A stretch of 64,000 nucleotides of DNA from Theobroma cacao (Eukaryota > Streptophyta > Magnoliopsida > Malvales > Malvaceae): positions 7,496,959 to 7,560,958 of the forward strand of contig NC_030855.1 of the NCBI RefSeq assembly GCF_000208745.1, given 5' to 3'. The notes beneath the pieces are model-generated. The model saw only the letters and a program-made list of their open reading frames with translations. It was not told the origin of the DNA and did no database searches. Positions 35,417-48,500 of the stretch are shown piece by piece; position 1 is the stretch's first letter; every line of letters begins with the position of its first letter. The translations under genes were made by a program, and so were the position numbers.

Positions 35417-35745
35417 CTTATTGGACTACCAGAGCTATCTTTGAAGGGCAATTCATACTAGGTGGCTCTTGAGGTAATTCACATTACTGTAAATTGTACA
35501 TATTTGATGCTTTCCTACTTCGACTCCTTTTCTTTATTGTTGTTATTCTATGGCATGTCATAAAAGCTATTATGCAAAAAGATGCCAACCCAAATCTTGT
35601 TTTGGCTATTGACATATGGAGCCTGGGTTATACCATCATTGAGATGTTTAGTGATAAACCTCCTTGGAGTGAGCTTGAAAGGGCAAGCCCTTGTTCAAAC
35701 TTTTATATGATCATGCCTATGTTCAAACTTTGCTTTTTCATTTAT
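35417..35745 (+). pseudogene. MAPKKK (MEKK-type) kinase-domain fragment
   Basis: Block 35417-35473, after a TTGTAG acceptor and before a GTAATT donor, reads LSLKGNSY-stop-VALE, matching the SLKGSPYWMAPE activation-segment motif with Trp changed to stop and Pro lost from APE. Block 35555-35690 reads AIMQKDANPNLVLAIDIWSL, GYTIIEMFSDKPPWSELE, subdomain IX of plant MAPKKK3/5-type kinases. The ATP-binding lobe, the catalytic HRD/DFG parts and the C-terminus are missing. Not functional; intron position retained. Confidence 0.82.
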
Positions 35746-37486
35746 TGTAGACTGGATTCTTCAAAATTCTAAGAATGTTTTGCATAAACAGTTATACAAA
35801 GGATTTTATACTAATGTTTACAATATTCGAATGTCATAAAAAAATATCACTTAAATATTGTGGTTTAGCCTCGATTTTAATTTGTTGAATAATTTTATCT
35901 GTCTTAATACGTTCTTCAAGTTTATAATATCTAAATGTGATGAGAAAATATTACTTGAATATTATAGTTCATCTTAGATTTTCTTTAAATTTTTAAATAA
36001 TTATGAAATATGATCTTCAAGAGATCTCTATTGTATTTCAACTTGCCTTATCTTTTATGTCAACCTATAGATACATTGTTAATGTTTTTATTTACTTACT
36101 GTTGGTTAATATTTGATGTTGTTGTTTTACAGTTTTGATTATTAGTTTATTATTGTATTTGTCTCCATTGGATGAAATGATGCATCAATACTATACTCTG
36201 TTTAATATCATTATATGCTTAAAACATTACAGTCATATATAAATTTTTGCACTTGGTTCGAATTCTTTTGAAGTTTCAACTACTTGTGATAAAGCACAGA
36301 TAACTATTGGAGAGTATTGACATTTGTAAAATTTTTTGGACGTGTCTTGTTTACTTTTTGAAGCAATTCCATAAACTTAATTCATGCATAAAAGCAAAAA
36401 ATATAAAGAATGGGCTAAGTATTTCAAGTACTATTGGTTTGACCCAATTTGATGGATCCAAAACTAATTCGAATTGGGCTGGGGTGGATCCAGACCAACC
36501 GACGACCAACCGACCAACCGACTCCAAGCAGTATGCACAGTATAGTTTATCTTAATATTATCCTATATGAGAAAAGAAATAAACCTGCCGACCAACCGAC
36601 GCTTGTGTAAAGCCACCCAAGCAAGGACTTTAGGCTCTTAATTTAGAGAGGTCTCAAATTTAAAATAAATTTATAATTTTATAATAATTATAATATAATT
36701 AATTATATTAAAAATATATAAAAATTAACATATATATAAATAAAAAATAATTAATAAAATTATTTATTTTTTTATTTTTTTAATTATGTGCATAATAAAT
36801 TGTAATTTTTTTTATCACTTTCTTATTTCTATAATGTTATTAATTCTCAACTATAATATCTTATTTCCAATCTACTAACAGTCATATGTATTTAATCTTC
36901 AACAACTATATTTTTCTCACTTATGTCTCTTATTTTCAATCAACTCATTTAATAATTTTCAACAATTATTTTTTTTATATATATAAAATTAATTTTTTTA
37001 ATGTATAATATCTACTTTTGAGTTCTTTTTTTCTCATTTGTTCTTTTTTCCTTTAACTTTAGTTTTTTTTTTTAAATACACAAGAAGTCTGTTTTTTATT
37101 ATCTTTATAAAGTCATGAGCTTCATTTGCGGTTTGTAATAAACATTCAATAATTAAATATTATTATTTTAATCTTTATAAATTTTTTTTATTTTAATTTA
37201 AAATTTATATTTTATTAAAAAAAACTTGATTATAAAAATTTAATTAAAAATTTTACATCTTAAAAATTTAATTAAAAATTTTACATCTTAAAAATTTAAA
37301 AAAATAAAATTTTAATAATTTTTTTAATTTTAATAAAAAAACTTTATTTAAATATTTTACTTTTTACCTTTAAACTTGTTAAGCCGACCTAGAGAACCCC
37401 GTGAATAAAAGTTATGCATGCACAGTATAGTTCGAAAAAAGCAGTAGGAAAGAGGAAGGCAACATCTCACCCAGTTGACAAAAAGG
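35746..37486. other. Intergenic, AT-rich, no gene seen
   Basis: Includes a low-copy-looking part to about 36440, a small ACCAACCGAC repeat cluster at 36496-36602, and a very AT-rich stretch 36650-37360 with an exact-looking 30-bp duplication around 37230-37290. No transposon ends assigned. Confidence 0.45.
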
Positions 37487-37487
37487 A

Positions 37488-37518
<31 letters not shown>
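37487..37518. repeat. (CT)n microsatellite
   Basis: CTCTCTCTCTCT TTCTCTCTCTCT-type run about 550 bp upstream of the GT14 gene start, on its sense strand. Such tracts are common in plant 5' UTRs and promoters. Confidence 0.9.
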
Positions 37519-38064
37519 AATCACCAATGTCTCCTTCAAAAGGCTGGCTGTCAGTATGGATTATAATTTTCTTTCCTTGTTTTCTAAGGATTCTAGCTTT
37601 GAAAAATCTCTACCAACCGGCTTTCTTTCACTTTAAGATTTCCAGGCATTAGGTCTGGCAGTTGACGTTTTTATGCTACTTTTTACTTACCTTACTCCTT
37701 AACCAGCCTCTTTTATCATTTCAACGACATTTACACGTTCCCATCTGTAATGGTCTCTCCTTTTCTTAGTTATATGCAATTATTATTTCAATCCAAACTA
37801 ACCTGTTTGTTTCAACCCTCTAGTTATCCTGCAGGGTGTTGTAACATGCACTCATAAGTGATAAGCATTTTTTTTCAAATGCTATCTGCTGATTCTACTC
37901 ATCTTGCTCTGATTTTTTCAAGTTGTGTATTCATTTCGATTAGTTTGAACATGGTACCATTAGGGTTATCGCTGTCAGTTCCATTCGGATTCAATTGAGT
38001 CTTAAGGCTGCATAGATGCTGTTATTCCAAAATACCCCTCATTGTTCAAGTCAAAGCTGTCCAA
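37519..38064 (+). promoter_or_regulatory. Presumed promoter / 5' UTR of the GT14 gene
   Basis: Upstream sequence of the plus-strand glycosyltransferase gene, less AT-extreme than the DNA further left. No TATA box or specific element can be named with confidence. Confidence 0.35.
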
Positions 38065-39163
38065 ATGAGGATGTCCAAAATTTCCTCGTGGCTTTCAGGT
38101 TATCGTCCTTGGATGGTTGTTTGTGCAACAACCTTGGTATTGCTTGGAGGTTTGTCAAGATCAAACAATCAATATGAAATTTCTGTTACTACCTCTAAGT
38201 TTCAGAAACCAGTGAGACTCCCATATAAAGGGTATGGCTATCCTCCTGTTCTTGCTTATTGGATTTGTGGCACCAATGGAGATAGTAAGAAAATTTTAAG
38301 GTTGCTGAAGGCAATATATCATCCAAGAAACCAGTACTTGTTGCAACTTGATGCTGGTTCATCTGAATATGAAAGGGCAGAATTGGCTGTTTCTGTTGAA
38401 TCAGAAAGTGTGTTCCAAGCATTTGGAAATGTTAATGTTGGGGGAAAAAGCTATGCAGTTAACAGGATGGGATCTTCAGCTCTTGCTGCAACACTTCATG
38501 CTGCTGCCTTGCTTCTCAAGATAAATACAGATTGGGATTGGTTCATAACTTTAAGCGCCTCTGATTATCCCCTAATGAGTCAAGATGGTAAGCGCTGCTA
38601 CTGCTAATTTTCATCAATTCTAGTAGGAGTACTATCAAAATTATATCTGATTGTGATAAACTTTGCCTGGAAAGAGCAGAACTTGAAATTTGTGTGTATT
38701 CCACAGTTACATGACCTTTAACCTTTTTGAAAAGTTGTTTGACGGTTTAAATTGCTGCTTTCATTTCACTACTGTAAAGTGCTTGCCTGCAACTTTCTAA
38801 CTTATATTCTGCATTACAAGAGTATTTTGTTTTTCCCTATAGCCTTTTTCAGCATGTCTCAATTATCCAATTTAGCTCAGTGAGTGCCACATTGCATTAA
38901 CCATTGGGAAAATTCTTTTGTATTTAAGTGAAATCAGTTTGCTTCATTTATATAAGACTTTTAGTGCTCTTCATTCTAACTGTATTTATCATGTCAATCT
39001 CATCTTTCTTTTTCTTTCTTTTTATAATGCCAATCTCATCTTTCTAGAACATGTTTCCACTTGAAAAAGATTCTATAGTCGACTGCTTTGGAATTAGCTA
39101 AAAACTTTTATGTTGTATTCTCTGTTACCAATCTATCACCAATCTCTGGTACCCTTGATCATG

Positions 39164-39199
<36 letters not shown>

Positions 39200-40712
39200 C
39201 GCGTGTGTGTATATTGCTAAGACATCCCTATGGAACAACATTGTTGTCTTGCGAGACTTGGCCTCTCTTATCAAAGTTTCTAGTAGTTACCACTTTGCCA
39301 AAAGTTTCATTATTTCACAGGAAGCTTATGCTTAATCCAATCTTTTAATTTGGACAAATTGGTTGATCTTTCCTTTATATATGTGAAACGGTGTGATCCT
39401 AGCTTAACAAACAATGTAGGATAGTCCAGCACAATGTTGAAAATTCACTTTTGCATAAAGTCCAAACCATTAATGAGATCAACTTTTGGGTAAAGATGAC
39501 TGCTGGTACAGGTTTAAGAGTTTTTTCAAGCAATTAACTGACAGTGGTATTAGTAACCCACTTTTTGAGCATACATTTAACCAATTCCTCATAATGCTCT
39601 GGATGCAGATCTCCTCCATGCTTTTACTTTCTTGCCAAGGGATCTCAACTTTATTGATTATACTAGTAATGCAGGCTGGAAAGAGTAAGCAGAAACCACT
39701 GGTGCTCTAATTGTCCTACCCTCTAGATCTTCCTTTTTTGCTTCTTGAATTCCTTGATGGATTCAAATAGATTGAATTGAAGTACCTGCTGGTCCACTGT
39801 GATCATTCTGTTGCAAAGTTAGGTGCACAAAAAGTTCAAAACAGCTCCAGATTAACATAATTGTCTCCAACCAAATCTTCTACACTGGCGCTGTTGATGA
39901 CAGGGCAACCTCTTCACCTCTGTGTTATCTTTTCGCTTCTTCCTTGATGGAAATCTTGTTTTGTGCAGGAGGGAAGAGATTAATCGAATCGTTGTAGATC
40001 CCAACTTATATTATCAGAGGAATACTCCAATTTACTATGCTGTAGAAACTAGAAAACCAGACGCTTTCAAGATTTTTGGAGGTCAGTTTACATGAGCAGA
40101 ATTTGGCAGTGCACGTGATTGAACTTAAGTTGGATATACGTCTAGCTATCACACAAGTTCTGATAACTTTTTGGTGAATATGCAGGTTCACCATGGGTGA
40201 TTGTCTCAAGATTCTTCATGGAGTATTGTGTCCAAGGATGGGATAACATTCCAAGAAAGTTATTGATGTACTTCACCAATGTTGCTTACCCTCTTGAAAC
40301 CTACTTCCACACAGTAATATGCAGCTCGCCTGAGTTCCAAAACACAACATTGGACAATGATCTAAGGTACATTATTTGGAGAACCCCTAGGCAAGGGGAA
40401 CCGGAAAATCTAAGCACATCGCACTATGATGAAATGGTAGCTAGTGCAGCAGCTTTTGCACAACCAATAGGTGAAGGTGATCCACTGCTAAACAAGATCG
40501 ATGAAGATGTCCTAAACCGCCTACCCCATAAAATAGTGCCTGGAAGCTGGGCCATTTGTCAAGGTAGGAACGAGAGCATGAGAGGTGAGGAGTTATGTTC
40601 TACTTGGGGAGACATTGATGCTGTAAAGCCAGGTCCCAAAGGTATCAAGCTTGCTGCTCTGCTCTCCAAGCTTGTTGCAGAAAGGAGACTTCCACCTAGT
40701 CAGTGCCATTAG
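38065..40712 (+). CDS. GT14 family beta-glucuronosyltransferase (GlcAT14-like), type II Golgi membrane protein
   Basis: Four exons: 38065-38587, 39609-39684, 39969-40081, 40186-40712. All introns are GT-AG and phases join exactly (1,239 nt, 412 residues). The family (CAZy GT14, the Core-2/I-branching fold) adds glucuronic acid to galactan side chains of arabinogalactan proteins in the Golgi. Residues about 15-30 (PWMVVCATTLVLLGGL) are the single signal-anchor. The catalytic region starts near residue 57 (PPVLAYWICGTNGDSKKILR) and contains AVNRMGSSALAATLHAAALL, DWDWFITLSASDYPLMSQDD, LHAFTFLPRDLNFIDYTSNA, KLLMYFTNVAYPLETYFHTV and a C-terminal LCSTWGDIDAVKPGPKGIKL. Length fits the family's shorter members. 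A second Met at codon 3 is an equally possible start. No lesions. Confidence 0.94.
38588..39608 (+). other. Intron 1 of the GT14 gene
   Basis: GTAAGC donor at 38588 and TGCAG acceptor ending 39608. Contains an (AT)n(GT)n microsatellite; otherwise no ORF or element seen. Confidence 0.9.
39161..39213. repeat. Compound (AT)n(GT)n microsatellite
   Basis: Seven or so AT units run into about 17 GT units interrupted once by GCGC, inside intron 1 of the GT14 gene. Likely polymorphic. Confidence 0.92.
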
Positions 40713-41089
40713 CAGCAACAATAGATTAGAGCAAAAAAAAAGAAAGGAAAGAAACTTGGCCTATTCCATTTTTAAGTCAATATGGGCCGCGTGATAGCAT
40801 CAGGGATTGTTCATTTCCCAGCACATTGGCAGCTCTTGATGGCCAAATATCTGTAATTACACCTCAGCGAATTGTCAAATCAACAGGACAGAATACCTCC
40901 TGATCTTTCGCTTTCTTGAGTAGCACACAATGTGCATGAGTTATCAATTAGTTACTAGGCCAATATCAAAGGAAACAAGGAGGGGTATATGTCATAATTA
41001 TTATACTTTCAGAGGCTCCATTTGAACATTTGAATATGTTTGCTTTTTGCTATTTAAAAATATAATAATATAAAAGATATATTCAAATT
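40713..41089 (+). other. 3' UTR / downstream flank of the GT14 gene
   Basis: Begins right after the stop codon. An A-rich run at 40731-40749 and AT-rich sequence follow. No separate gene. Confidence 0.4.
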
Positions 41090-41640
41090 AAATTTTATAT
41101 TTTTATTTTTATTTAAATAAATTTTTATGATTAATAATTAATTAAATATCATTTGTCATTTATGTCTATATGACGTTAATCTAATGTTGATATGAAAAGT
41201 AAAATTATCATATAGATATATCATTATATCATATCAACATATCACATCATATCAGCATATCATGTCATGATTCATTATGATATATTAGCATGTCATGTTA
41301 GCTTCATATGAAATAAAATTATAAGTGACTTTTTTACTAAATCACTCATTAATTATAAGAACTTATTTGATTCAAAATGAAAGTATAATGTTGATATGAA
41401 AGGTAAAATTGTCACATAGATATATCATTGTATCCTATCAACATATCACATCATATCAGCATATCATGTCATGATTCATTATGACATATTAGCATGTCAT
41501 GTTAGCTTCATATGAAATAAAATTATAAGTTACTTTTTTACTAAATCACCCATTAATTATAAGAACTTATTTGATTCAAAATGAAAGTATAAGAATTTGA
41601 TTAAACTCAATAAAAGAATAAGAACTTCTTTAAATTTTTT
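41090..41640. repeat. Dispersed AT-rich repeat, copy 2, with internal 214-bp tandem duplication
   Basis: Same family as 14196-14580 and 53740-54115 (CATTTGTCATTTATG, AAGAACTTATTTGATTCAAA, CTCAATAAAAGAATAAGAAC). Here the middle is duplicated: AATGTTGATATGAAAAGTAA at 41183 recurs at 41397, period 214 bp, with few differences, so the duplication is younger than the insertion. Confidence 0.75.
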
Positions 41641-42539
41641 TGAATGATTTATCATTTTCTTAAATATTATATCTTTACAAAATAATTAAAACAAAAGAAA
41701 ATAGTAAACATATCAACCAAAAGAATCTAAATTTCAAATTAGATCATTGAGATTTAAAACTAAAAGTAGTATTATCAACTTCAAAGTGATATACTATGAT
41801 CAAATCATGATTAGCATTTGGACCTGACCCAATTAAAATTAGGTTAGGCCCAATTACCAAAAAATGTTATTTTAATTTTTTGGCAAAAAAATCCTATAAA
41901 TATATTTTCTATGGTTTTAACTTTAAATAATATAAAATTATTATTTTTCCTCATTTGAATTGTTTAGCCATTTAAAATATTAAGCTGCAATAAAATATTT
42001 AAGACATAGAACTTGATTGATTTTTTGCTTACTTGAAAGCAAATTTTGTATTCAATATCAAAATTTGTTTTAAATTGTTTTAAAATTAAAAGTAACTATT
42101 ATATATCTGAAGAATTCTTTTGTACAAACACAACATAAATAGATGTTCATATGCCAACACTATACACAAAATTTATAGTATATATCTAATATCTTTACAT
42201 AATAGACTACCATGTTATTTCAAAAATATAAAATATTGTTTTATATTTGTGATATATATATATATATATAAATAGTGTTTAAATTCACTTATTTATTTAC
42301 ACCACTAGCAACATTCAACAAACTCACTTAATTTCAAATCAATTATAATTTGTTCAAATTTAAAATAAACCAAAGTCCGAAATGAACTGATCCAAACTCA
42401 TAAAATTGCCATCATAAACTATTTAATTAACAGGAGCCAATGGCTTTGTGCTTAATTTGATCAAATGAAATTACTCATAAAATTGTATTAAGTCAATTAG
42501 AGTTTTAATTAAAAAGCAAGGGTTTAACCTATTATTGTA
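41641..42539. other. AT-rich intergenic, no gene seen
   Basis: No open frame or repeat terminus of note. An (AT)n run lies at 42251-42271. Ends at the target duplication of the solo LTR. Confidence 0.45.
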
Positions 42540-44981
42540 TGTCACGACCCGGTACTCCCCTCGAACCCGTGACAATCGTCGCAGTGCCCCGATAGACACT
42601 TATTACCCGAAGTGCTAACCAGAACCCCGCAAGACTTAATATAAATTTCTCATTTCCCCTGTGAGTAACCGTCGCCGAATATCATGTTCTAAAAGATTTT
42701 AAACTGTTTTCAATTTAAAACAAATAAAATAATAATTTTCGTCTCACAGAGGTATTTTGGTCATTTTTTTCAAAAATTTTGAAACCTAGTTAAAATGTAA
42801 CATACGAGTACAAAACACATAATTCATAATCAAAAATGAGTTTTAAAATCTAAAATCTTCATTTAAAAGGAAATTTTGATTATTTGGATATAATAAGAAA
42901 ATAAAAGAAATATTAAGTAAAATATTTTATTTTCTTATAAAATAATATTTTTAAGATACTGCGTAAATAATTTTTATAGCGTAAAAGTTAAATAAATTCA
43001 TACATACTGTAATACAGTAAGCCAGAGTACTTAATTTAATTTACAATAACAAGTGGACCTCCCGAATAAACAAAAGTAAAGAGGATTATGAACCTATAGT
43101 TTGGAAAATGCAAGTCCAATAATAATCATCGATGAGATCAGCTATCTACAGCCTATTCTGAGCCTGAAATGGATGGAAAGGGGGTGGTGAGATTATAAAA
43201 TTTCAGTGAGTAAACAGACATCATCATAAACATTTAGAGTTGAGTACATGGAAACGATCAAGTAAATCATCGTAAACTGGGTCACAGCATTAGAACACAT
43301 TTCACTCAAAATATGTAAAGAGGCTTATGAATCTTATAAAACTAGGCTTGTGCTATAAATCCATTCTCGGGGACACCTTGGCTGAGGCATCCTACCGAGA
43401 CCGTCAAGACTGTTAAAAATTCACATTTCATATAATATTATGTTTTTATTTTGAAAACATAGTCGTTCCTTGGCGTTGGCTAAGTTCTCCCTCACGTAGA
43501 GGTTTGGCGTGAAGTGAACCTTAAGCTTTACCCCAGGAGATACCCTACAGAAACCTCTAATGGGGTTTACCATGCCCCTCTAAAAGGCTGGTCTACAGAA
43601 ACCTCCTACTGCAGTGATTAATTAATATATAATCCACCAGTTCAATAAAATTCACAATAACATGACATGACAATTATTTTCTTCGCAGCCTTTCAAAGCA
43701 AACAAATAATCTGTATTTCAATACAATTGCTAACCAGCCAATCATGCCTGATTTATCATAAGCCAATGTCTTTTCCAATATCTTAATTCACCAAACACAA
43801 GTCAAATAATCTAAAATTTGGCAAAACTATCTTCACTTTTCTTCTTGAAATTTTCGATCAGTAATGGTGCATTAACACCATGATTTTTCCTACTACTTTT
43901 TCACACCATAATTCATCATTTTCTAACCAATTCTCTTAAAATAAAAATCAAATTTATCCTCGCTCAACACAAGGTAGGTTCGACCATTGATGGGTGGTGG
44001 GGAATATGAACTCTTTTCCTGTTGTTTTTGTTTCTAAACATGGTAAACTAACTAAAAATACTAACATAACTTAGAATCAAATCAATCTAACATCATTCTC
44101 TCTTCATACTCATTCCGACCAGTCATGAATTCATCATGAAAACATGTAATTTAATCATGAAAAATGAGGAAAAATGCATGGAAAAGGTAAATCACAAGTC
44201 AAAATCAAAAAATTTTTACCTTTTGTCACTTGTTTCCTTGAATTTTCACACTTTTTCTCTTGAAATTCTTCACCTAGGGTTTGTTCTCTTCCTTTTCTTC
44301 TTTTTTTCTTCTTTGGTCTTGGTTTGGCTGGCCATATGAAAAAAAATAGGTTGATTTTATGCTTATTTTAAAGCTAAATAAATAATTGATATAAACTTGA
44401 CACATGTCACCATATTATTGATCCATTTGTAATTACTTAACTATTAAGCTTTCTCTCTCCACCACTTAAATTCCTTCAATTATCCATAACATAAAAAGTC
44501 AATGGGTGAATTCTATAAGCATGACAAGTGTTGGTGGTGTAAAATTACAATTTTGCCACTAGGGTGACAAAATTACCATTTTACCCCTATGTTTCGAAAA
44601 ACACCGGGATTACAATTTTTCACTTCTCAACCTCAAATCATACTCTAATAAGTCAAATGTGATCAAAATCTTTCAAAAAAATTTCCCATTTTGTACTCGA
44701 GTGACAAAATTACCATTTTACCCCTGGACAGTGAAATTTTCGGTTTGACTCTAAATTGATCCTCGAATCCCAAATCACCATATTAAATTATTCTTGCACT
44801 ATAAAATTTTCAATTTCGCCCTAAAATCTCTATTCGTTCTAGTTTGAGGCTTAAATCAACTTTGTTATACCTCTAGGTATAATATCGACTTTTGTAAATT
44901 TTTTTAGACTCTCCTAGCATGCAAACATGCTATCTATCACATGTATGTCATGACAGGTATTTTATAAGGTCAGACTTTACA
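42540..44981 (-). mobile_element. Solo LTR of a gypsy-type element (copy A)
   Basis: 2,442 bp, plus-strand ends TGTCACGACCCGG and GGTCAGACTTTACA, that is, 5'-TG...CA-3'. The flanks are TTGTA (42535-42539) and TTATA (44982-44986), a 5-bp target duplication with one mismatch. The sequence matches 56215-59318 and, inverted, the LTR pieces at 61262-61570 and 63361-64000. No internal domain remains, as expected after LTR-LTR recombination. Orientation is inferred from the PBS-bearing copy at 61.6 kb. Confidence 0.85.
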
Positions 44982-44999
44982 TTATAAGTTGAGACTTAA

Positions 45000-45545
45000 A
45001 CCCACACGATCGAGTCTTCTTTGATACCACTTGTTATGAATTGATATTTAAGTCTAATAACTACTAAAAACAAAATTTATAAAAACCTATAAATCACTAA
45101 CCCACATTCTCAAACCAAAATATATATATGATAAGTGATGAAAAACCTATGTTTATATACTCAAGAATCACTACATCTTTTACTAATGTGGGATTCATGA
45201 TATTTTACCTTATCCAATTATGTAACACCCTTATTGCACTAACTCTTTACCTATAGATGAGAGGGACTCTTTCACTAATCCTAGTCTAGCTCGACCCTTG
45301 TATCTCTCATGAGGGCCCCACATCAATGAGTATTCGAATTTATTCTGATACCACTTGTCATACATCGAGACTTAAACTCACCCTCGTGCTACTTTAAATT
45401 TTGAAAAATAAATTTAAGTAAACTTATAAATTACAAGATTACATTCTCAGTCCAAAAGACATACTTAATAGATAATAAAAAATCTATATTTATATACTCA
45501 AAATCTATCACATCTTTTACTGATGTGAAATTTATTATACTATTT
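45000..45545 (-). repeat. Two related copies of a TRIM/LTR-edge-like sequence
   Basis: TTTGATACCACTTGTTATGA at about 45021 and TCTGATACCACTTGTCATAC at about 45345 (324 bp apart) read ...ACAAGTGGTATCA(G/A)A on the minus strand, like an LTR end followed by an initiator-Met primer-binding site. Both are followed by similar text (AGACTTAAAC..., CATCTTTTACT(A/G)ATGTG). This may be a small TRIM-type element or a tandem pair of LTR edges. No ORF. Confidence 0.5.
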
Positions 45546-48500
45546 CTTACCATAAAAAATGATTTTTGGTGGACATCACTTTTGGCAAGAGGGATATGCT
45601 CTGTCTAAACTATCATATTGTGTTAGGCACATCACCCTGCTAGATTGTTTCCCCTCTTTTTTCTCCTATCAAAACAGCTCTGCAAATTTGTTGAGACTAT
45701 GGAGTAAATTCCATCTGAGCCTCCACCATTAATTTCAAACCAACCAAAGAAAATGGGACAAGATTTTTAAAGGCAAAAAGTGGGGGGGTACTGTTGGCCT
45801 CTTACACCCACTCAAATCTTCCACAACAATTAAAAAATATAAATACATGAAATAATCAGTAGCCATGTTTCCTAAGTGTTAATTAAGGAGGGAATCAAAA
45901 GTTATGGTTAAAATGAAGCCATTTGGAGCTAGCCACCTAATATATCATCGAGCCAACAAATTATAAATAATTTATGGTTTTAAATGAGCCCCAAAGGACC
46001 ATAGCTTTTTTTTTATAATTATTATTATTATTATTATTTTCATCAGCTAATAAAACTAAAACTCTTTCCATTGGGTTCTTTGCAACAACTTTAAATTATA
46101 TCCACAACCACCATTACCCCCCCACCCACCAAAAGCCCTCCTCATATATTCACATTCACTATCGTCTTTATTAATTTATGATTTATATTATATCAAGCAT
46201 AGTTAGGATCTCTTCTTTATGTCCAAAAACTTTGATGCCTTGTATTGTGCTTATGTTCCATAGAAGAATATTGTTCTTGGGTTACTATTTTTTTGTTCTA
46301 TTTATTTGGCCTAAAATGCTGGGAATGCGTCCAAATCTAGGTTTTAAATTAGAATTAAATGATAAAAAAATAAAATTTTATTTTATAAATCTTATTGTCG
46401 AGATTCAAATTGAAAACTAATACGTTCATACCAACTTTGAATCATTTGAATCTCCCTTTGTGATTAAATCCCGATTTTGACGCATCATAAACAACTCTTT
46501 TTATGACCAATTGAATATTTTGTATTTTGGTGGCCCAGAGTCACCTATTAATCAACAACTCAAATTATTTTATTTTTAAATTAATTTGGTCTATTCAAGA
46601 ATTGATAGATCCCACCTTAAAATTTGCAACAAATCATTTGCAATTTTGCCGGATATGATTAATTAGATCATCAATCACAAAGGTATGTACGGATCAAGAA
46701 TTAATATTCCCCTCTATATGTACATTAAAATTGACCAGCAACTTTGAGACGCCGGCAAATGAAAACAAAATAAAGAAGGCCCTCCTCATCACTCCCCAAT
46801 TAGAAATTTTTCCCTTTTATCAATTTAGTACTTTTGTCTGCATTTGAATATCTTATTAGATATTACAATGTCAAGTTTCTTTCTTTTTTTTTTTTTTATA
46901 ATGGAAAAAAAGTCAGTGCTCTTGTTTATCTAAACTGTCTTTTAGCATTTTAATTTTAATATTTTCTAATATCAAAGTTCCTTGATTTTAGATTTACAAT
47001 ATATAGTTAAAAAAACTTGTTAAAATTTCAAAGTAAATGAAATTTTTAATTATTTTAAATTCCTTTTTAACTATTATTGAAATTAATTTTTCATTTCGAG
47101 ATTTATACCATATCTTGCCACTTAGCTCGTATTCTTTCTATAATTCAAAATATGTTGCACGTAAATACTTAATTTTATTTATTTTAAATAATCATTATAT
47201 ATAAACACAAATATTACTAAAATATAAAGTTGGAAGTATAAATAATTAAAATTTTCAATATAAATCATTCAATACCACTAGAATTAAGAAAAACGCTTCT
47301 TTAATGAAAGTCATTTAATACAATTAGAATTCTTATGCTTTATTAATATTTATAATAAAAATATTTAAAATGATAATTTAGAAATATAATGAAAAATATA
47401 TCAGTTTCCATCATAAATAATTATAAATTATAATAAAGTTATTCGAAATAGCAATTTAGAAATATAATGAATAATTTTTTTTCTTTTGTCAATCGAAACT
47501 TATACACACATTCCTACTTATATATTACATTATTATAGATTATAGATTAAATTAGTAATAAATTTATTTTCTCAGTTTTCAATATTTAAATAAATTTGGC
47601 TTTTTATTTTTATTTTACTTAAAATAATAACTGGCCAATCAATTATCAAATGCATCATAATTACAAAAAGATAACACACTTGCATTAAGGGATCAAAGAA
47701 AGCAAATTCATACTTGAAAGTGGTGAAAGAAAATTAACCACATATCATGATTTTTTTTAATACATTTAATTTTTGTTTATACAATGAAAGATCATTCTCT
47801 CTTATCTCATAAATTTTATTTCCGTCATTTCAAAACATTAGACAAATATTTACAAGTTTGAACTTTCAGTTCTAATTATCGGTGTCCCTTCGAGGACACT
47901 TATCAAGAAATTTAACTCGTATACACGATAATTTAGATATAAACCAATAGCCAAACAAAAAATGGAATACCCAAGATTGCTTTCCTAATTATGTAATTCG
48001 ATCAAAATGAAGTGATAAAGGGAGGACAGCTTTCTTTTTTTTTCTTTAAGCAAAAAAAGCAAACATTTATGGCAACACAAGAGAACATGATTAGCTAGTA
48101 GCAAAGGACAACTTGACTAGTTGAGTTTGTGATATGCTTTTGTATTAGTTGCAATGTCATTTCACGCTGACTATATAAACCATGATGAAATGCTAAAGCC
48201 ATTGATATGATCAACTCTCTTGGTTGGAAACCAAGTTCGCTGAGGCAAAGAATACGAGAGTTATGCAATATAATTCTCAACTACACAAGTAAAGTTAGAC
48301 GCCAAAATGGCATAACTTAAGAGGTGATGAAGGCTAATTTTATTTATAATCTAATTCTAATTGATTAGCAGTATTATAGTACAAGTCTAACTAGATAATA
48401 TAGTTTAATTAGTTAACAATGCTACATTATAACTCTAATTAGATCATTTGTATAATTTTCTTAACAAAATATATTAACAAGAAAATACATGGTTGTTTTT

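Noticed and set aside
36600..36660. Possible Helitron 3' end near the gene fragments
   Set aside because: No CTRR terminus with a preceding GC-rich hairpin and no paired TC start could be identified by eye.
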